A stretch of 64,000 nucleotides of DNA from CAXXOK01 sp964584315. Lineage in GTDB: Bacteria; Bacillota; Clostridia; Christensenellales; Aristaeellaceae. This document shows, in pieces, positions 43,163 to 51,841 of this stretch (its first letter is position 1; every line of letters begins with the position of its first letter). Made by a program: the position numbers and the translations under genes. The notes beneath the pieces are model-generated. The model saw only the letters and a program-made list of their open reading frames with translations. It was not told the origin of the DNA and made no database searches. The stretch spans positions 62,001-126,000 of the forward strand of contig CAZOZO010000004.1 of NCBI GenBank assembly GCA_964584315.1, given 5' to 3'.

Positions 43163-44005
43163 TCAGCGGGTGCCCGCACCTTGCAGCTTTTGCTGCAAAA
43201 AGCGCGTGCTATGCGGCACCTGCGCCTCCGAGAGGCCGTGCATGATCAGTGGGCCATCGTAGCGGTAGCGGCGCAGCAGCTCGATATAGTGTTCGAAATC
43301 CAGCACGCCTTCCCCTGCGGCCACAAACGAAAGCGCCGAGGAACTGGCCAGATCCTTGGCGTGGGCCAGCACGATATCCCCGCCGATGAGCGCAAAGGCT
43401 TCGTCCAGCGTTTCCTGCATGCGGTCGAAGCGCTCGGGCGTGAAGAGGTTGGCCCCGTCCATCAATATCTTGAGGCGACTGCCGCCAAAGAAGTCCAGAT
43501 ACTGGCGTGCGCGCAGCGGGGTGTTTATGATGTTGCTGGCCTCGATCTCCACGCCCAGGTTCACGCGGTGCTTTTCCGCGCTTTTCAAAATCGTTTCGGT
43601 GGTGCGCAGCAAGTCTGCCCATGCCTCGGGGGTGTCGTTGGCGTCATGCCACTCCCACTTGCTCTTGGGGTTTTTGCTGCCCGTGCACAGCGCGACCATC
43701 GGTATATGCAGACTGGCCGCAATGCCGCAGAGCGTATCAAAGCGGCGGCAACCCTCGGCGCGGGCGGTCTCGTCCGGGTCGATCATGTTGAACGTGCCCG
43801 AGAGGCCGCACAGGTCGATGCCGTACCGCACGGCGAGCAGGCGTATCTCCTCGATGCGGGCCTCGTCGGCATGGGCCGGCATGGTCTCCATGCCATGGGA
43901 GAGCAGGTTCAGCTGCGCCGCGTACAGCCCGTCGCCCACCATGGCCTGAAAGACGGCTTCCAGCGTGGGACGCTCGTAGGTTTTGGTCATGGTGCCCAGC
44001 TGCAT
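43163..44005 (-). CDS. Sugar phosphate isomerase/epimerase (xylose isomerase-like TIM barrel)
   Basis: A 280-aa AP-endonuclease-2/xylose-isomerase-like barrel protein. Metal-binding glutamate and aspartate candidates lie in VNLGVEIEASN, LKILMDGANLF and VLAHAKDL. Members act as sugar isomerases, epimerases or dehydratases, such as in inositol and keto-sugar pathways. The start is the ATG at 44005, 8 nt after AAGGGGGC and 2 nt after the dehydrogenase stop. Pairing with a Gfo/Idh/MocA enzyme suggests oxidation to a keto-sugar followed by isomerisation; that is inference. Confidence 0.85.
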   Translation of the reverse strand: MQLGTMTKTYERPTLEAVFQAMVGDGLYAAQLNLLSHGMETMPAHADEARIEEIRLLAVRYGIDLCGLSGTFNMIDPDETARAEGCRRFDTLCGIAASLHIPMVALCTGSKNPKSKWEWHDANDTPEAWADLLRTTETILKSAEKHRVNLGVEIEASNIINTPLRARQYLDFFGGSRLKILMDGANLFTPERFDRMQETLDEAFALIGGDIVLAHAKDLASSSALSFVAAGEGVLDFEHYIELLRRYRYDGPLIMHGLSEAQVPHSTRFLQQKLQGAGTR

Positions 44006-44007
44006 GG

Positions 44008-45096
44008 TCACATGCCCCCTTCCACGTCCTTCAGGTCGATGCGGCGGCCATTCTGGTGCACGGAGCGGTAGGTGGCGATCATCGCCCGCACAGAGGCCAG
44101 CCCATCGTCCACGGTGGCGGCATCGCTGGGGATGCCGTGCAGCACGGTATCGGCAAAGGCCTCCAGCTGGCGGCGGTAGAACTGCCCGTCCGCCACATAG
44201 GGGGTATGGATCACATGGGTGGCACGGTCGCAGCATTCCACCGTCGAGGTGCGAAACTCCCACGGGTCGTACATCTTTGCAAACACTGTGCCGTCGGTAC
44301 CGTAGATCTGCGCGCCTTCCTGCCAGTCCTGTGCGATGGATACGGTCAGGTCGAGGCTGCCGATAATGCCGCCCTCAAACTCGCAGGCGACCAGCCAGGA
44401 GTGCAGCCCGCGTTTCTCCGCATACTTTGCCTCGATGCTGCGGATATCCCCCGCGAGGAAGCGGGCCGTATCGAACAGGTGGCTGCCGTGCGCCATCAGG
44501 TTGTAGCGTTCGCGCACAGCACGCGCGTCCACGTCGGGCATCTTCATGCTGCGGCTGGAATAGAGGATGGGCATCACGTTGGCCGTGACCACCTTGCGGC
44601 CGATGTTGTCACAGTACCAGCCCTTGTAGGTGGTGATCTCGCCGATGGCGTTGCGCAGGAAAGCCTTGGCGTACTGCAGGCCGCCGTCGAAGCGCTTCAT
44701 GAAACCTACCTGCAGGGTAAGGCCACTGCTTTCCACGAGCTCCTTGAGCTCCAGGCACTCGTCTACAGACACGCCCAGCGGCTTTTCTACGAACACATGC
44801 TTGCCCGCCAGTATGGCCGCCTTGGCGCAGCTGACGTGAAACTCGTCGCTGATACCGATCACGACCGCCTGCAGTTCCGGGTCCTCCAGCATTTTGGCAA
44901 AGTCCTTGTAGGACTTGCGAGGGGCGTAGATGGCGGCCATCTTGTCGCGCAGGTCGTCCGCCACGTCGCAGATGGCGGTCAGCTCGATGTTGCGCGCCTT
45001 GGCGCAGGACTCCAGATGGGCGGCCTGCCCGATGCTGCCGCAGCCGAGCACACCGACTTTCAGTAGGGTAGCTTCCTTTGTAACGTTGCTGTGCAT
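44008..45096 (-). CDS. Gfo/Idh/MocA family oxidoreductase
   Basis: A 362-aa NAD(P)-dependent sugar dehydrogenase-like protein. The Rossmann motif is VGVLGCGSIGQAAH and the family EKP motif is HVFVEKPLGVS, with the catalytic lysine. The C-terminal half has the typical beta sheet with the SHLFDTARFLAGD segment. Substrates in this family include inositols, uronates and keto-sugars. It is second in a five-gene operon and overlaps the isomerase gene region by spacing of 2 nt. The ATG at 45096 has a GGAG site at 8 nt. Confidence 0.9.
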   Translation of the reverse strand: MHSNVTKEATLLKVGVLGCGSIGQAAHLESCAKARNIELTAICDVADDLRDKMAAIYAPRKSYKDFAKMLEDPELQAVVIGISDEFHVSCAKAAILAGKHVFVEKPLGVSVDECLELKELVESSGLTLQVGFMKRFDGGLQYAKAFLRNAIGEITTYKGWYCDNIGRKVVTANVMPILYSSRSMKMPDVDARAVRERYNLMAHGSHLFDTARFLAGDIRSIEAKYAEKRGLHSWLVACEFEGGIIGSLDLTVSIAQDWQEGAQIYGTDGTVFAKMYDPWEFRTSTVECCDRATHVIHTPYVADGQFYRRQLEAFADTVLHGIPSDAATVDDGLASVRAMIATYRSVHQNGRRIDLKDVEGGM

Positions 45097-45140
45097 TTTA
45101 CACGCTCCATTCTACCAGAATATCTGGTTTGATAACGGTT

Positions 45141-46085
45141 TTAGCCTTGCGGCATGGGCTGCAGGGCCAGCGTGGCGGCGCCCAGCAGCGCGGCCTCGTA
45201 GCCCAGCGCAGTTTTCATGATTTCAACACCTCTTAGGTTGTCGATAATGTCGAGATTTACCGTTTTCAGCAATTCTGGCAGCAACAGGTCGAATGCGCCG
45301 CTCACTCCGCCCCCCAGTACCACGGCCTGCGGGTTGAGCACATTTATGCTGGCGGCGATGCCGCGCCCCAGATATACGGCAGCCTGCCGGTATACCGCCA
45401 GCGCCGTGGCATCGCCCTGCCGCGCCAGCACAGCGCAGCCGAAGGCATCGTCGGGCAGGCCGCTTGTGCTCAGGCACGCTGCAAAGGCCGGCTCGGCCTG
45501 AGCGGCTGCACGCGTCATGCGCGTGATGGCCGAGCCGGATCCGTGCGCCTCCAGGCAGCCGTAGCCGCCGCAGGGGCAGCGCACGGGCTGTTCATATTCT
45601 ACTTTGATATGGCCCAGTTCCCCGGCGCAGTGCCATGCGCCCCGCACCAGTTGGCCATCCACCACCACGGCGCCGCCAACGCCAGTGGATACCGTCATCC
45701 ACACGAAATGTCGGTACCGCTTCCCGTGGCCAAGCCGCAGTTCCGCAAGGGCGCAAGCGTTCACATCGTTATCCACCTGTATGTGTGTAAGGCCCGTTTC
45801 GCGGCCCAGCTCGGCGCGAACATCCACGTTACGCCAGCCCGCAAAGGCCGCGTTCAGCAGCACACCGCGCGGGTTATCCACCATGCCGGGCATGGTGACG
45901 CCCAGCTGCGTAACGGCCCCTGCCTCCTGCGCGCAGGCGCGCAATGCATCGCCGCAACGGCGGAACTGGGCCGCCAGATTCCGTGTGTCCGTTGCAAAAC
46001 GCCGCTGTGCCGCGATGTGGCCAGCCTCGTCCACCAGCCCGACGATCGTTTTGGTACCGCCGATATCCACCGCGCCGACCAGCAT
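45141..46085 (-). CDS. ROK family sugar kinase or regulator
   Basis: A 314-aa ROK protein with the phosphate loop VGAVDIGGTKTIVGLVD, catalytic aspartate in VDNDVNACALAEL, GELGHIKVEY and the zinc motif CPCGGYGCLEA. There is no N-terminal helix-turn-helix, so it is a kinase (glucokinase-like) rather than a repressor. It is the first gene of the minus-strand operon and is divergent from the CUT2 transporter. The ATG at 46085 follows GGCAGGGG; two GTG codons just upstream are alternatives. Confidence 0.88.
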   Translation of the reverse strand: MLVGAVDIGGTKTIVGLVDEAGHIAAQRRFATDTRNLAAQFRRCGDALRACAQEAGAVTQLGVTMPGMVDNPRGVLLNAAFAGWRNVDVRAELGRETGLTHIQVDNDVNACALAELRLGHGKRYRHFVWMTVSTGVGGAVVVDGQLVRGAWHCAGELGHIKVEYEQPVRCPCGGYGCLEAHGSGSAITRMTRAAAQAEPAFAACLSTSGLPDDAFGCAVLARQGDATALAVYRQAAVYLGRGIAASINVLNPQAVVLGGGVSGAFDLLLPELLKTVNLDIIDNLRGVEIMKTALGYEAALLGAATLALQPMPQG

Positions 46086-46150
46086 CACGACCCCTGCCTT
46101 CTTATAGGAAATAACGCTCGTTTTGCGTATTATCTGCTGATAACAACAGC

Positions 46151-46179
46151 ATTGTAACATTATATCAACAGGAAAGCAA
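46151..46179 (-). promoter_or_regulatory. Promoter of the ROK/dehydrogenase operon
   Basis: On the minus strand TTGCTT (46174-46179) and TACAAT (46151-46156) are separated by 17 nt, about 65 nt upstream of the ROK kinase start. Confidence 0.62.
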
Positions 46180-46208
46180 CCTTGAATCTCTTAAAAACAA
46201 CAATAAAA

Positions 46209-46260
46209 TTTCACGAATTGTGAAAATAGCTATTGAAAACAGCAAAATTCGTGTTATAAT
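46209..46260 (+). promoter_or_regulatory. Promoter and operator of the CUT2 transporter operon
   Basis: TTGAAA (46233-46238) and TATAAT (46255-46260) are separated by 16 nt. A 6-bp inverted repeat TTTCAC-N5-GTGAAA (46209-46225) lies just upstream. CACGAATT (46212-46219) recurs inverted as AATTCGTG inside the spacer (46246-46253). These are likely binding sites for a repressor, possibly the DeoR protein encoded at 51842. Confidence 0.7.
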
Positions 46261-46341
46261 GTGCCCATACGATGCAAAAAGAAAAGCCATAGCCTCGGTA
46301 CGCCTCGCGGCAACGTAACCAAGAGCCAAAGGAGGCCGTTT

Positions 46342-47883
46342 ATGGAAACATACAACGGACAGACCGACCCCCAGCAGCCGCCCGTGAGCGACTACATCCT
46401 CGAGTTTCGGCACATCTCCAAGGATTTTCCGGGCGTGCACGCCCTTAGCGACGTAAACTTCGGCATTCGTCCGGGTTGCGTGCATGTGCTGGCTGGGGAG
46501 AACGGCGCCGGAAAATCTACCCTGCTCAAGGTGATCAACGGCCTGTACAAGCCAACCGAGGGCCAGGTGCTCTATCACGGGCAGCCCCTGCAGCTCAACG
46601 GCACGGCGGACGCCCTGAGACACGGCATCTCCATGATCTACCAGGAGCTCAACGTGATCCCCGAGATGACGGTGCTGGAGAACATGTATCTGGGGCACGA
46701 GATCCCCGCCAAGTATCCGCCGTTTCTTAACAGCAAGGGCATGGCGCGCATCGCGCAGGAGTTTTTGAAACAGCAGGGGCTGGATTTCGACCTGCGCAAG
46801 AAGATGAAGGACCTGTCCATCGCGCAGGCGCAGATGCTGGAGATCGTCAAGGCCATCTCCGTGAATGCCAAGATCATTTTGATGGACGAGCCCACCTCGT
46901 CGCTGACGGAGAATGAGGTCGACTTCCTCTTTAAAAGGATATTCGAACTGCGGGCCAGCGGCATCACCGTGATCTACATCAGCCATAAGATGGACGAGAT
47001 CTTCACCGTGGCGGATTACATCACCGTGCTGCGCGACGGCCAGCACATCAATACACTGCCCGCCTCGCAGACCAGCATCCCCCACGTGATCGAGATGATG
47101 GTGGGCCGAAAGATGACCGAGGTATACCCGCCCAAGCAATGCGAGGTGGGCGACGTGGTTTTCAAGGTGGACAACTTCTGCCGCAAGGGCGTGTTCCAAG
47201 GCATCAGCTTCGACCTGCGCAAGGGCGAGGTACTGGGCGTTTCTGGGCTGATCGGCGCGGGCCGCACGGAGATCGCGCGGGCCATCATGGCCATGGACCC
47301 CAAGGATTGCGGCGAGGTGTACCTGGACGGTAAAAAGCTGCGCATCCGCGATGTGAACGATGCTGTGTCGCAGGGCATCGCGCTGATCCCCGAGGATCGG
47401 CGGCGGCAGGGGCTCACGCTGATCCTCTCCATCAGCCAGAACATCGGGCTTGTCTCTTACAAGCACATTTTTCACAGCCGCTGGATCAAGCACAAGGAAG
47501 TGAAGCAGCTGGTAGACCGCATGTGCCGCAGCCTGGCCATCAAGGCGCCCTCCGCCGAAACGCCGGTGGAAACGTTAAGCGGTGGAAACCAGCAAAAGAC
47601 CGTGTTGGGTAAGTGGCTGTCCATCCAGCCGCGCATCCTGATTTTGGATGAGCCCACCCGTGGCATCGACGTGGGCACCAAATATGAGATCTACAAGCTC
47701 ATCCACGAGATGTGCGGCAGGGGGGTATCCATCCTGCTGATCGACTCCGACCTGGAGGAACTGATGGGCATGAGCGACCGCGTGCTGGTGATCAGCAAGG
47801 GAACCGTCGCGGGCGTGCTCACAAAGCCGGAGATCAACGCCAACCGTATTATGCATCTGGCGGTAGGAGGGACTGGGGCATGA
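46342..47883 (+). CDS. CUT2 sugar ABC transporter ATP-binding protein (RbsA/AlsA type)
   Basis: A 513-aa protein with two ABC domains in tandem. The first has Walker A AGENGAGKSTLLKVI and Walker B IILMDEPTSSLTENE. The second has a degenerate Walker A but an intact LSGGNQQKTVLGKWL signature and LILDEPTRGIDVGTKYE. This is the RbsA-like layout for pentose and rare-hexose importers. The ATG at 46342 follows AAAGGAGG by 6 nt. It is followed without a gap by the permease and binding-protein genes. Confidence 0.94.
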   Translation: METYNGQTDPQQPPVSDYILEFRHISKDFPGVHALSDVNFGIRPGCVHVLAGENGAGKSTLLKVINGLYKPTEGQVLYHGQPLQLNGTADALRHGISMIYQELNVIPEMTVLENMYLGHEIPAKYPPFLNSKGMARIAQEFLKQQGLDFDLRKKMKDLSIAQAQMLEIVKAISVNAKIILMDEPTSSLTENEVDFLFKRIFELRASGITVIYISHKMDEIFTVADYITVLRDGQHINTLPASQTSIPHVIEMMVGRKMTEVYPPKQCEVGDVVFKVDNFCRKGVFQGISFDLRKGEVLGVSGLIGAGRTEIARAIMAMDPKDCGEVYLDGKKLRIRDVNDAVSQGIALIPEDRRRQGLTLILSISQNIGLVSYKHIFHSRWIKHKEVKQLVDRMCRSLAIKAPSAETPVETLSGGNQQKTVLGKWLSIQPRILILDEPTRGIDVGTKYEIYKLIHEMCGRGVSILLIDSDLEELMGMSDRVLVISKGTVAGVLTKPEINANRIMHLAVGGTGA

Positions 47884-48887
47884 ACACACATGGACTGGCG
47901 CGCGGCAACAGGGAGCGGTTCTCCTTTGTCAAGTTTTACAACAAGGTGGGCATCTTCTTCATCCTCATCATTCTGGTGGGCATCTGCTCCGTGCTGTCGC
48001 CGGTGTTCCTCAGCAAGGCCAACCTGCTGAACCTGCTGACGCAGACGGCGGTGGTATCGATCATCGCCTGCGGCATCACGCTGCTGGTGATCACCGGCAA
48101 CACGGACCTGTCCGCCGGCTCGGTGGTGGCGTTTGTGGGCTGCGTGGTGCTGGGCACCTACAAGAGCCTGACCGAAGGCACGGGCATCGCCCCATTCCCC
48201 GCCGGGCTGATGGCGGTGGGCGCAGGCATTCTGCTGAGTATCGCGCTGTACGGCGTGGCTTCGTTCATCATCACCCGATACCGCGCGCCGGCTTTCATCG
48301 TCACGCTGGCCATCTCCACCTCCGCGCGCGGCCTTGCGCTGATGTACACCAACGCCAAAGTGATCAAGTCCGTTGGCAAGATCGTGAACCTGGGGCAGGG
48401 CAAGCTGTTTGGCGAAATTCCCTTCCCCGTGGTGTTCATGGTGGTGATCGCGGTGCTCACCTGGGTGCTACTGACGCAGACACGCATGGGCCGCTACCTC
48501 TACGCCATCGGCGGCAACCCGGAATCGGCCAAGGCGGCGGGTATCAACACCAACCGCACGATCGTGATGGCTTACCTTTTCCACGCGGTGTGCGTGGCCA
48601 TCGCGGGCGCGCTGTTCATGAGCCGCCTCAACTCCGGGCAGCCCGCCGAGGCGGTGGGTCTCGAGTTTGATGCCATCACGGCGGCCATCATCGGCGGCGC
48701 GTCGCTGGCGGGCGGTATCGGCACCATTACGGGCACCATCGTGGGCTCGCTCATCATCGGTATGATCTCCAACATCTTAACGCTGACGCACGTGCAGAGC
48801 TACTACCAGCAGATCATCACCGGGCTGGTGATCGTGTTCGCCGTGGTGGTGGATATCAAGACCAAGGGCGGCAGCAAGCGGTTCTGA
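47880..48887 (+). CDS. CUT2 sugar ABC transporter permease (RbsC/AlsC type)
   Basis: A 335-aa membrane permease with 8-10 hydrophobic segments. ITLLVITGNTDLSAGSVVAF and GGNPESAKAAGINTNRT are hallmark RbsC-like segments, as is IIGGASLAGGIGTITGTIVG (C-terminal half). It overlaps the ATPase gene by 4 nt (ATGA) and has GGAGGG upstream. It transports the ligand captured by the binding protein at 48943. Confidence 0.94.
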   Translation: MNTHGLARGNRERFSFVKFYNKVGIFFILIILVGICSVLSPVFLSKANLLNLLTQTAVVSIIACGITLLVITGNTDLSAGSVVAFVGCVVLGTYKSLTEGTGIAPFPAGLMAVGAGILLSIALYGVASFIITRYRAPAFIVTLAISTSARGLALMYTNAKVIKSVGKIVNLGQGKLFGEIPFPVVFMVVIAVLTWVLLTQTRMGRYLYAIGGNPESAKAAGINTNRTIVMAYLFHAVCVAIAGALFMSRLNSGQPAEAVGLEFDAITAAIIGGASLAGGIGTITGTIVGSLIIGMISNILTLTHVQSYYQQIITGLVIVFAVVVDIKTKGGSKRF

Positions 48888-48942
48888 TACAAACCCGCCG
48901 GGAGCATACAGCGGGTTGTAAATAAAAGGGAGGCACATCGTC

Positions 48943-49920
48943 ATGAAGAAGGTTCTGGCAATTCTCCTGGTCACCATCCTCGCGTTCTCCATGATCACCG
49001 TTTCCGCGAGTGCGGAAACAGCCAAGCCCCGCGTCGCCTTCATCTGCAAGGGTTACTCCGACACGTACTGCTACCTGGTCATGCAGATCTTCCTCGAGTA
49101 TTACGAGAAGACCTACAAGGACCTCTACACCGTGGACACCTTCGACGGGGAGTTTGACTCCGACAAGATCAACACCCTGATCGAGACCTGCACCGCCGAT
49201 AAGTATGACGTTATCATCATGCAGCAGAACGACCCGGACACGCCCGTTCCGTACGTGAAGGCGGCCGTGGCAGCCGGCACGCAGGTCATCATCACCGTGG
49301 GCAGCATCAACGACGACGGTGAGAGCTATTACCTGGACGCAGACCCCGTGCAGCAGGGCTCGCTGCTGGTGGAATACGCCATCAAGGAAGGCTTCGTGAA
49401 AGCCGGCACCAAGTGCGCCGTGCTGCGCGGCCTGGACGGCACCTTCCACTCTGAAGGCCGCACCGAGGGCTTCGTCTCGCTGCTGACCGAAGTGGGCGCG
49501 GACATCGTGGACAACCAGACCGCCGAGTGGAGCACCAGCAAGGCCATGCCCATCGTGGAGAGCTGGCTGATCTCCAACCCCGAGATCGAGTGCATCTTCG
49601 CCTGCAACGACGATATGGCGCTGGGCGCCCTGCAGGCCATGTCGCTTGGCAACCGGATGGACATCAAAGTGTTCAGCGTTGATGCCAACGAGCTGGGCTG
49701 CATCGCTCTGAAGAACGGGCACCTGACCGCTACCGTCGCCCAGGACACCTTCGGCTATGCCAATGGCGCCGCCGATTTCGCCGCCGCGCTCATCAAGGGC
49801 GAGAAGGTGGAGAGCAAGCGTCTGGACAGCAAGCTGATCCTCGCGGACCAGGTTGATGATATCCTCCGCACTGTGCACGGCTACACCGACGAAGAGATCG
49901 CCGCAGTGATCGAGAAGTAA
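48943..49920 (+). CDS. CUT2 sugar-binding protein (periplasmic-binding-protein-like I fold)
   Basis: A 325-aa binding protein with a signal peptide of about 24 residues (MKKVLAILLVTILAFSM, then SASA before ETAK) and no lipobox cysteine. The mature protein has the PBP1 fold: DKYDVIIMQQNDPD, CAVLRGLDGTFHSEGRTEGF and IFACNDDMALGALQAM are recognisable. It completes the importer with the two genes upstream. Sugar specificity is unknown; the AlsE/AlsK-like enzymes nearby suggest allose or allulose. Confidence 0.92.
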   Translation: MKKVLAILLVTILAFSMITVSASAETAKPRVAFICKGYSDTYCYLVMQIFLEYYEKTYKDLYTVDTFDGEFDSDKINTLIETCTADKYDVIIMQQNDPDTPVPYVKAAVAAGTQVIITVGSINDDGESYYLDADPVQQGSLLVEYAIKEGFVKAGTKCAVLRGLDGTFHSEGRTEGFVSLLTEVGADIVDNQTAEWSTSKAMPIVESWLISNPEIECIFACNDDMALGALQAMSLGNRMDIKVFSVDANELGCIALKNGHLTATVAQDTFGYANGAADFAAALIKGEKVESKRLDSKLILADQVDDILRTVHGYTDEEIAAVIEK

Positions 49921-49936
49921 CCGTACCTGAACCCAT

Positions 49937-49979
49937 GCGCATGGCGGGTAGAAATACACTCCTTCTGCCCGCCATGCGC
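49937..49979 (+). other. Hairpin after the CUT2 binding-protein gene
   Basis: A 12-bp perfect stem (49937-49948 with 49968-49979) with a 19-nt loop lies 16 nt after the stop codon. There is no U-tract, so it is more likely a 3' stabiliser or attenuator than a full terminator. It lies in the 188-bp gap before the isomerase gene. Confidence 0.6.
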
Positions 49980-50108
49980 GGTTCAAGTCCCATCCCAAGA
50001 CTGCCCCGCGCAGGGGTCGCGCATCAAAGAACAGCCGGGGTGCAGCCCCGTGCACAGCAGGGTCCGCGATGTCGCGCTGCGGGCCGTCAAATAGGAGCGT
50101 ATACGACC

Positions 50109-50924
50109 ATGAAACTGGAATGCTCAGGGCTCCCCATCATGCTGGATGAGGCTACAAGCCTCCTTACCTTTGAAGATGGCCTGGTATGCGAGGAATCGGC
50201 CGCCAAGTCCACGGCTAAGCTGGCCTCTGTGCTTGCCTACCCGCAGGCTGGAACCGACGAGACCGCGTTTGATTTTTATAAGAACGTGCATTTTCCCAAG
50301 GATGAAGCCCTGTTTGAGAAGCATCACCTGCGCTTTGATATCACGGTGGTGCACCCGGGCACGGTGGGTGGCGAGCGCAAAAAGACCACCGGCCACATCC
50401 ACGCTCGCATGCCCGAAAAAACCACGCCTCACGCGGAGCTCTACGAGGTGCTGGCCGGTACGGCCCTCTACCTGCTGCAACCGGATAACGGGACGGGCAG
50501 CCCCACTGAGCTGATCGCCGTAACGCTGCAGGCGGGCGAAAAGATCATCGTGCCGGCCAACTGCGCGCACTGCACCGTGAACGCGGGTGAAGGCACGCTG
50601 GTGTTCGATAACCTGGTGCTGGAAAGCGGCGCCAACGACTACGGCGTGGTGCAGGAGCACAAGGGCATGGCTGCTTTTGTGGTCGAGCGCGGCGGTGCGC
50701 TACGGCTGATCGCCAACCCGCATTACGATGCCAAGACCACGGTGTACCAAAGAGGCGCAGTCGTCCCCAGCGAACAGTTTGGCACCGCGGATCCCCTGCC
50801 TACCTACCGCAGCTTCTTGCGGTCGCCCGATACTTACCGCTACCTGCAAGACCCCACTGCTTATAACGCGAAAATTGCCGATCTGCTGAAGGTGGAACCC
50901 ATGACCCTGGATGCAGAAGGTTGA
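50109..50924 (+). CDS. Cupin-type glucose-6-phosphate isomerase family protein
   Basis: A 271-aa protein of the archaeal-type (cupin) phosphoglucose isomerase family. The metal-binding histidines and glutamate are in TTGHIHARMPE and AELYEVLAGTA, with a later histidine in ANCAHCTVNAG. The characterised family interconverts glucose-6-P and fructose-6-P with a metal. Being placed between an RbsA-like importer and an AlsE-type epimerase, it might instead isomerise allose-6-P to allulose-6-P; that is inference. The ribosome site (AGGAG) is 11 nt before the ATG, longer than usual. Confidence 0.88.
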   Translation: MKLECSGLPIMLDEATSLLTFEDGLVCEESAAKSTAKLASVLAYPQAGTDETAFDFYKNVHFPKDEALFEKHHLRFDITVVHPGTVGGERKKTTGHIHARMPEKTTPHAELYEVLAGTALYLLQPDNGTGSPTELIAVTLQAGEKIIVPANCAHCTVNAGEGTLVFDNLVLESGANDYGVVQEHKGMAAFVVERGGALRLIANPHYDAKTTVYQRGAVVPSEQFGTADPLPTYRSFLRSPDTYRYLQDPTAYNAKIADLLKVEPMTLDAEG

Positions 50925-50954
50925 GCGGCGCAAGCCGCTGAGAGGAGTACCAAC

Positions 50955-51638
50955 ATGGCCGACCGTAAGATGCAGTTTTCCCCCTCGCTGATGTGTATGG
51001 ATGCCCTGCACGTGCAGGATCAGCTGGAAGTGCTCGACCCCCGTTGCGATATCTACCATGTGGACATCATGGACGGCAACTATGTCAAAAACTTTGCCTG
51101 CTCCATCGATTTTGTGAAGGCGATCAAGCCGCACACCACCAAGCCCATCGACATGCACCTGATGGTGCTGCACCCCGCGGACTATCTGGAGCCCTGCGCC
51201 AAGGCCGGTGCGGACTATATCTCCCCCCACATGGACACCATTACGCGGGACGCTTTCCGCACGCTGGACACCATCCGCAGCTTTGGCTGCAAAACGGGGA
51301 TCGTGCTCAACCCTGCGGACTCGCTGGAGAGCATCAGCCGCTACATCGGCAGGCTGGATAAGATCACCCTGCTGACGGTAGACCCCGGTTATGCGGGCCA
51401 GAAATTTGTGCCCGAGGTGCTGGACAAGGTGCGCGAGCTGGTCGCCCTGCGCGAAAAGCTGGGGCTGCATTTCCTGATCGAGATCGACGGCGGCTGCAAT
51501 GAGAAGAGCTACCGCTGGCTGTACGAGGCGGGCGCAGATGTACTGATCGTGGGTTCCTCGGGCCTTTTCAATCTTGACCCGTCGCTGCCCGTCGCCTGGG
51601 ACAAAATGATGGCGCTCTACGAGGGCGCGATCCGCTAA
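50955..51638 (+). CDS. alsE: AlsE-type D-allulose-6-phosphate (ribulose-phosphate) 3-epimerase
   Basis: A 227-aa ribulose-phosphate 3-epimerase family barrel. The opening FSPSLMCMDAL is the pattern found in E. coli AlsE rather than housekeeping Rpe. Metal and catalytic residues lie in YHVDIMDGNYVKN, PIDMHLMV and LIEIDGGCN. The usual DGHFVPN is DGNYVKN here, so His and Pro are replaced. The predicted reaction is D-allulose-6-P to fructose-6-P. AGAGGAG precedes the ATG by 7 nt. It is 30 nt from the isomerase gene. Confidence 0.85.
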   Translation: MADRKMQFSPSLMCMDALHVQDQLEVLDPRCDIYHVDIMDGNYVKNFACSIDFVKAIKPHTTKPIDMHLMVLHPADYLEPCAKAGADYISPHMDTITRDAFRTLDTIRSFGCKTGIVLNPADSLESISRYIGRLDKITLLTVDPGYAGQKFVPEVLDKVRELVALREKLGLHFLIEIDGGCNEKSYRWLYEAGADVLIVGSSGLFNLDPSLPVAWDKMMALYEGAIR

Positions 51639-51841
51639 ACGGCCTGTTGGTCCGCGCCGTCGCGGTGGGCGGCGGCAGTCTCTGAAAGGTTGACCGATCC
51701 ATCCCGTTGCAGGGTTTTCCCCCCGAAGCGTCGAAAGATGCTAGGACTCTTCGCGATCCTGCGGGCCTGCGCCCACGGCGGAGAGCTTTCAAGCGATCAG
51801 GCCGCGCTTGCGGCACGATGATGGATAGGGATGAGTTCTTC

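Noticed and set aside
49978..50000. A tRNA T-arm-like GGTTCAAGTCC sequence
   Set aside because: The flanking bases do not form a T-stem and no acceptor, D or anticodon arms could be drawn.
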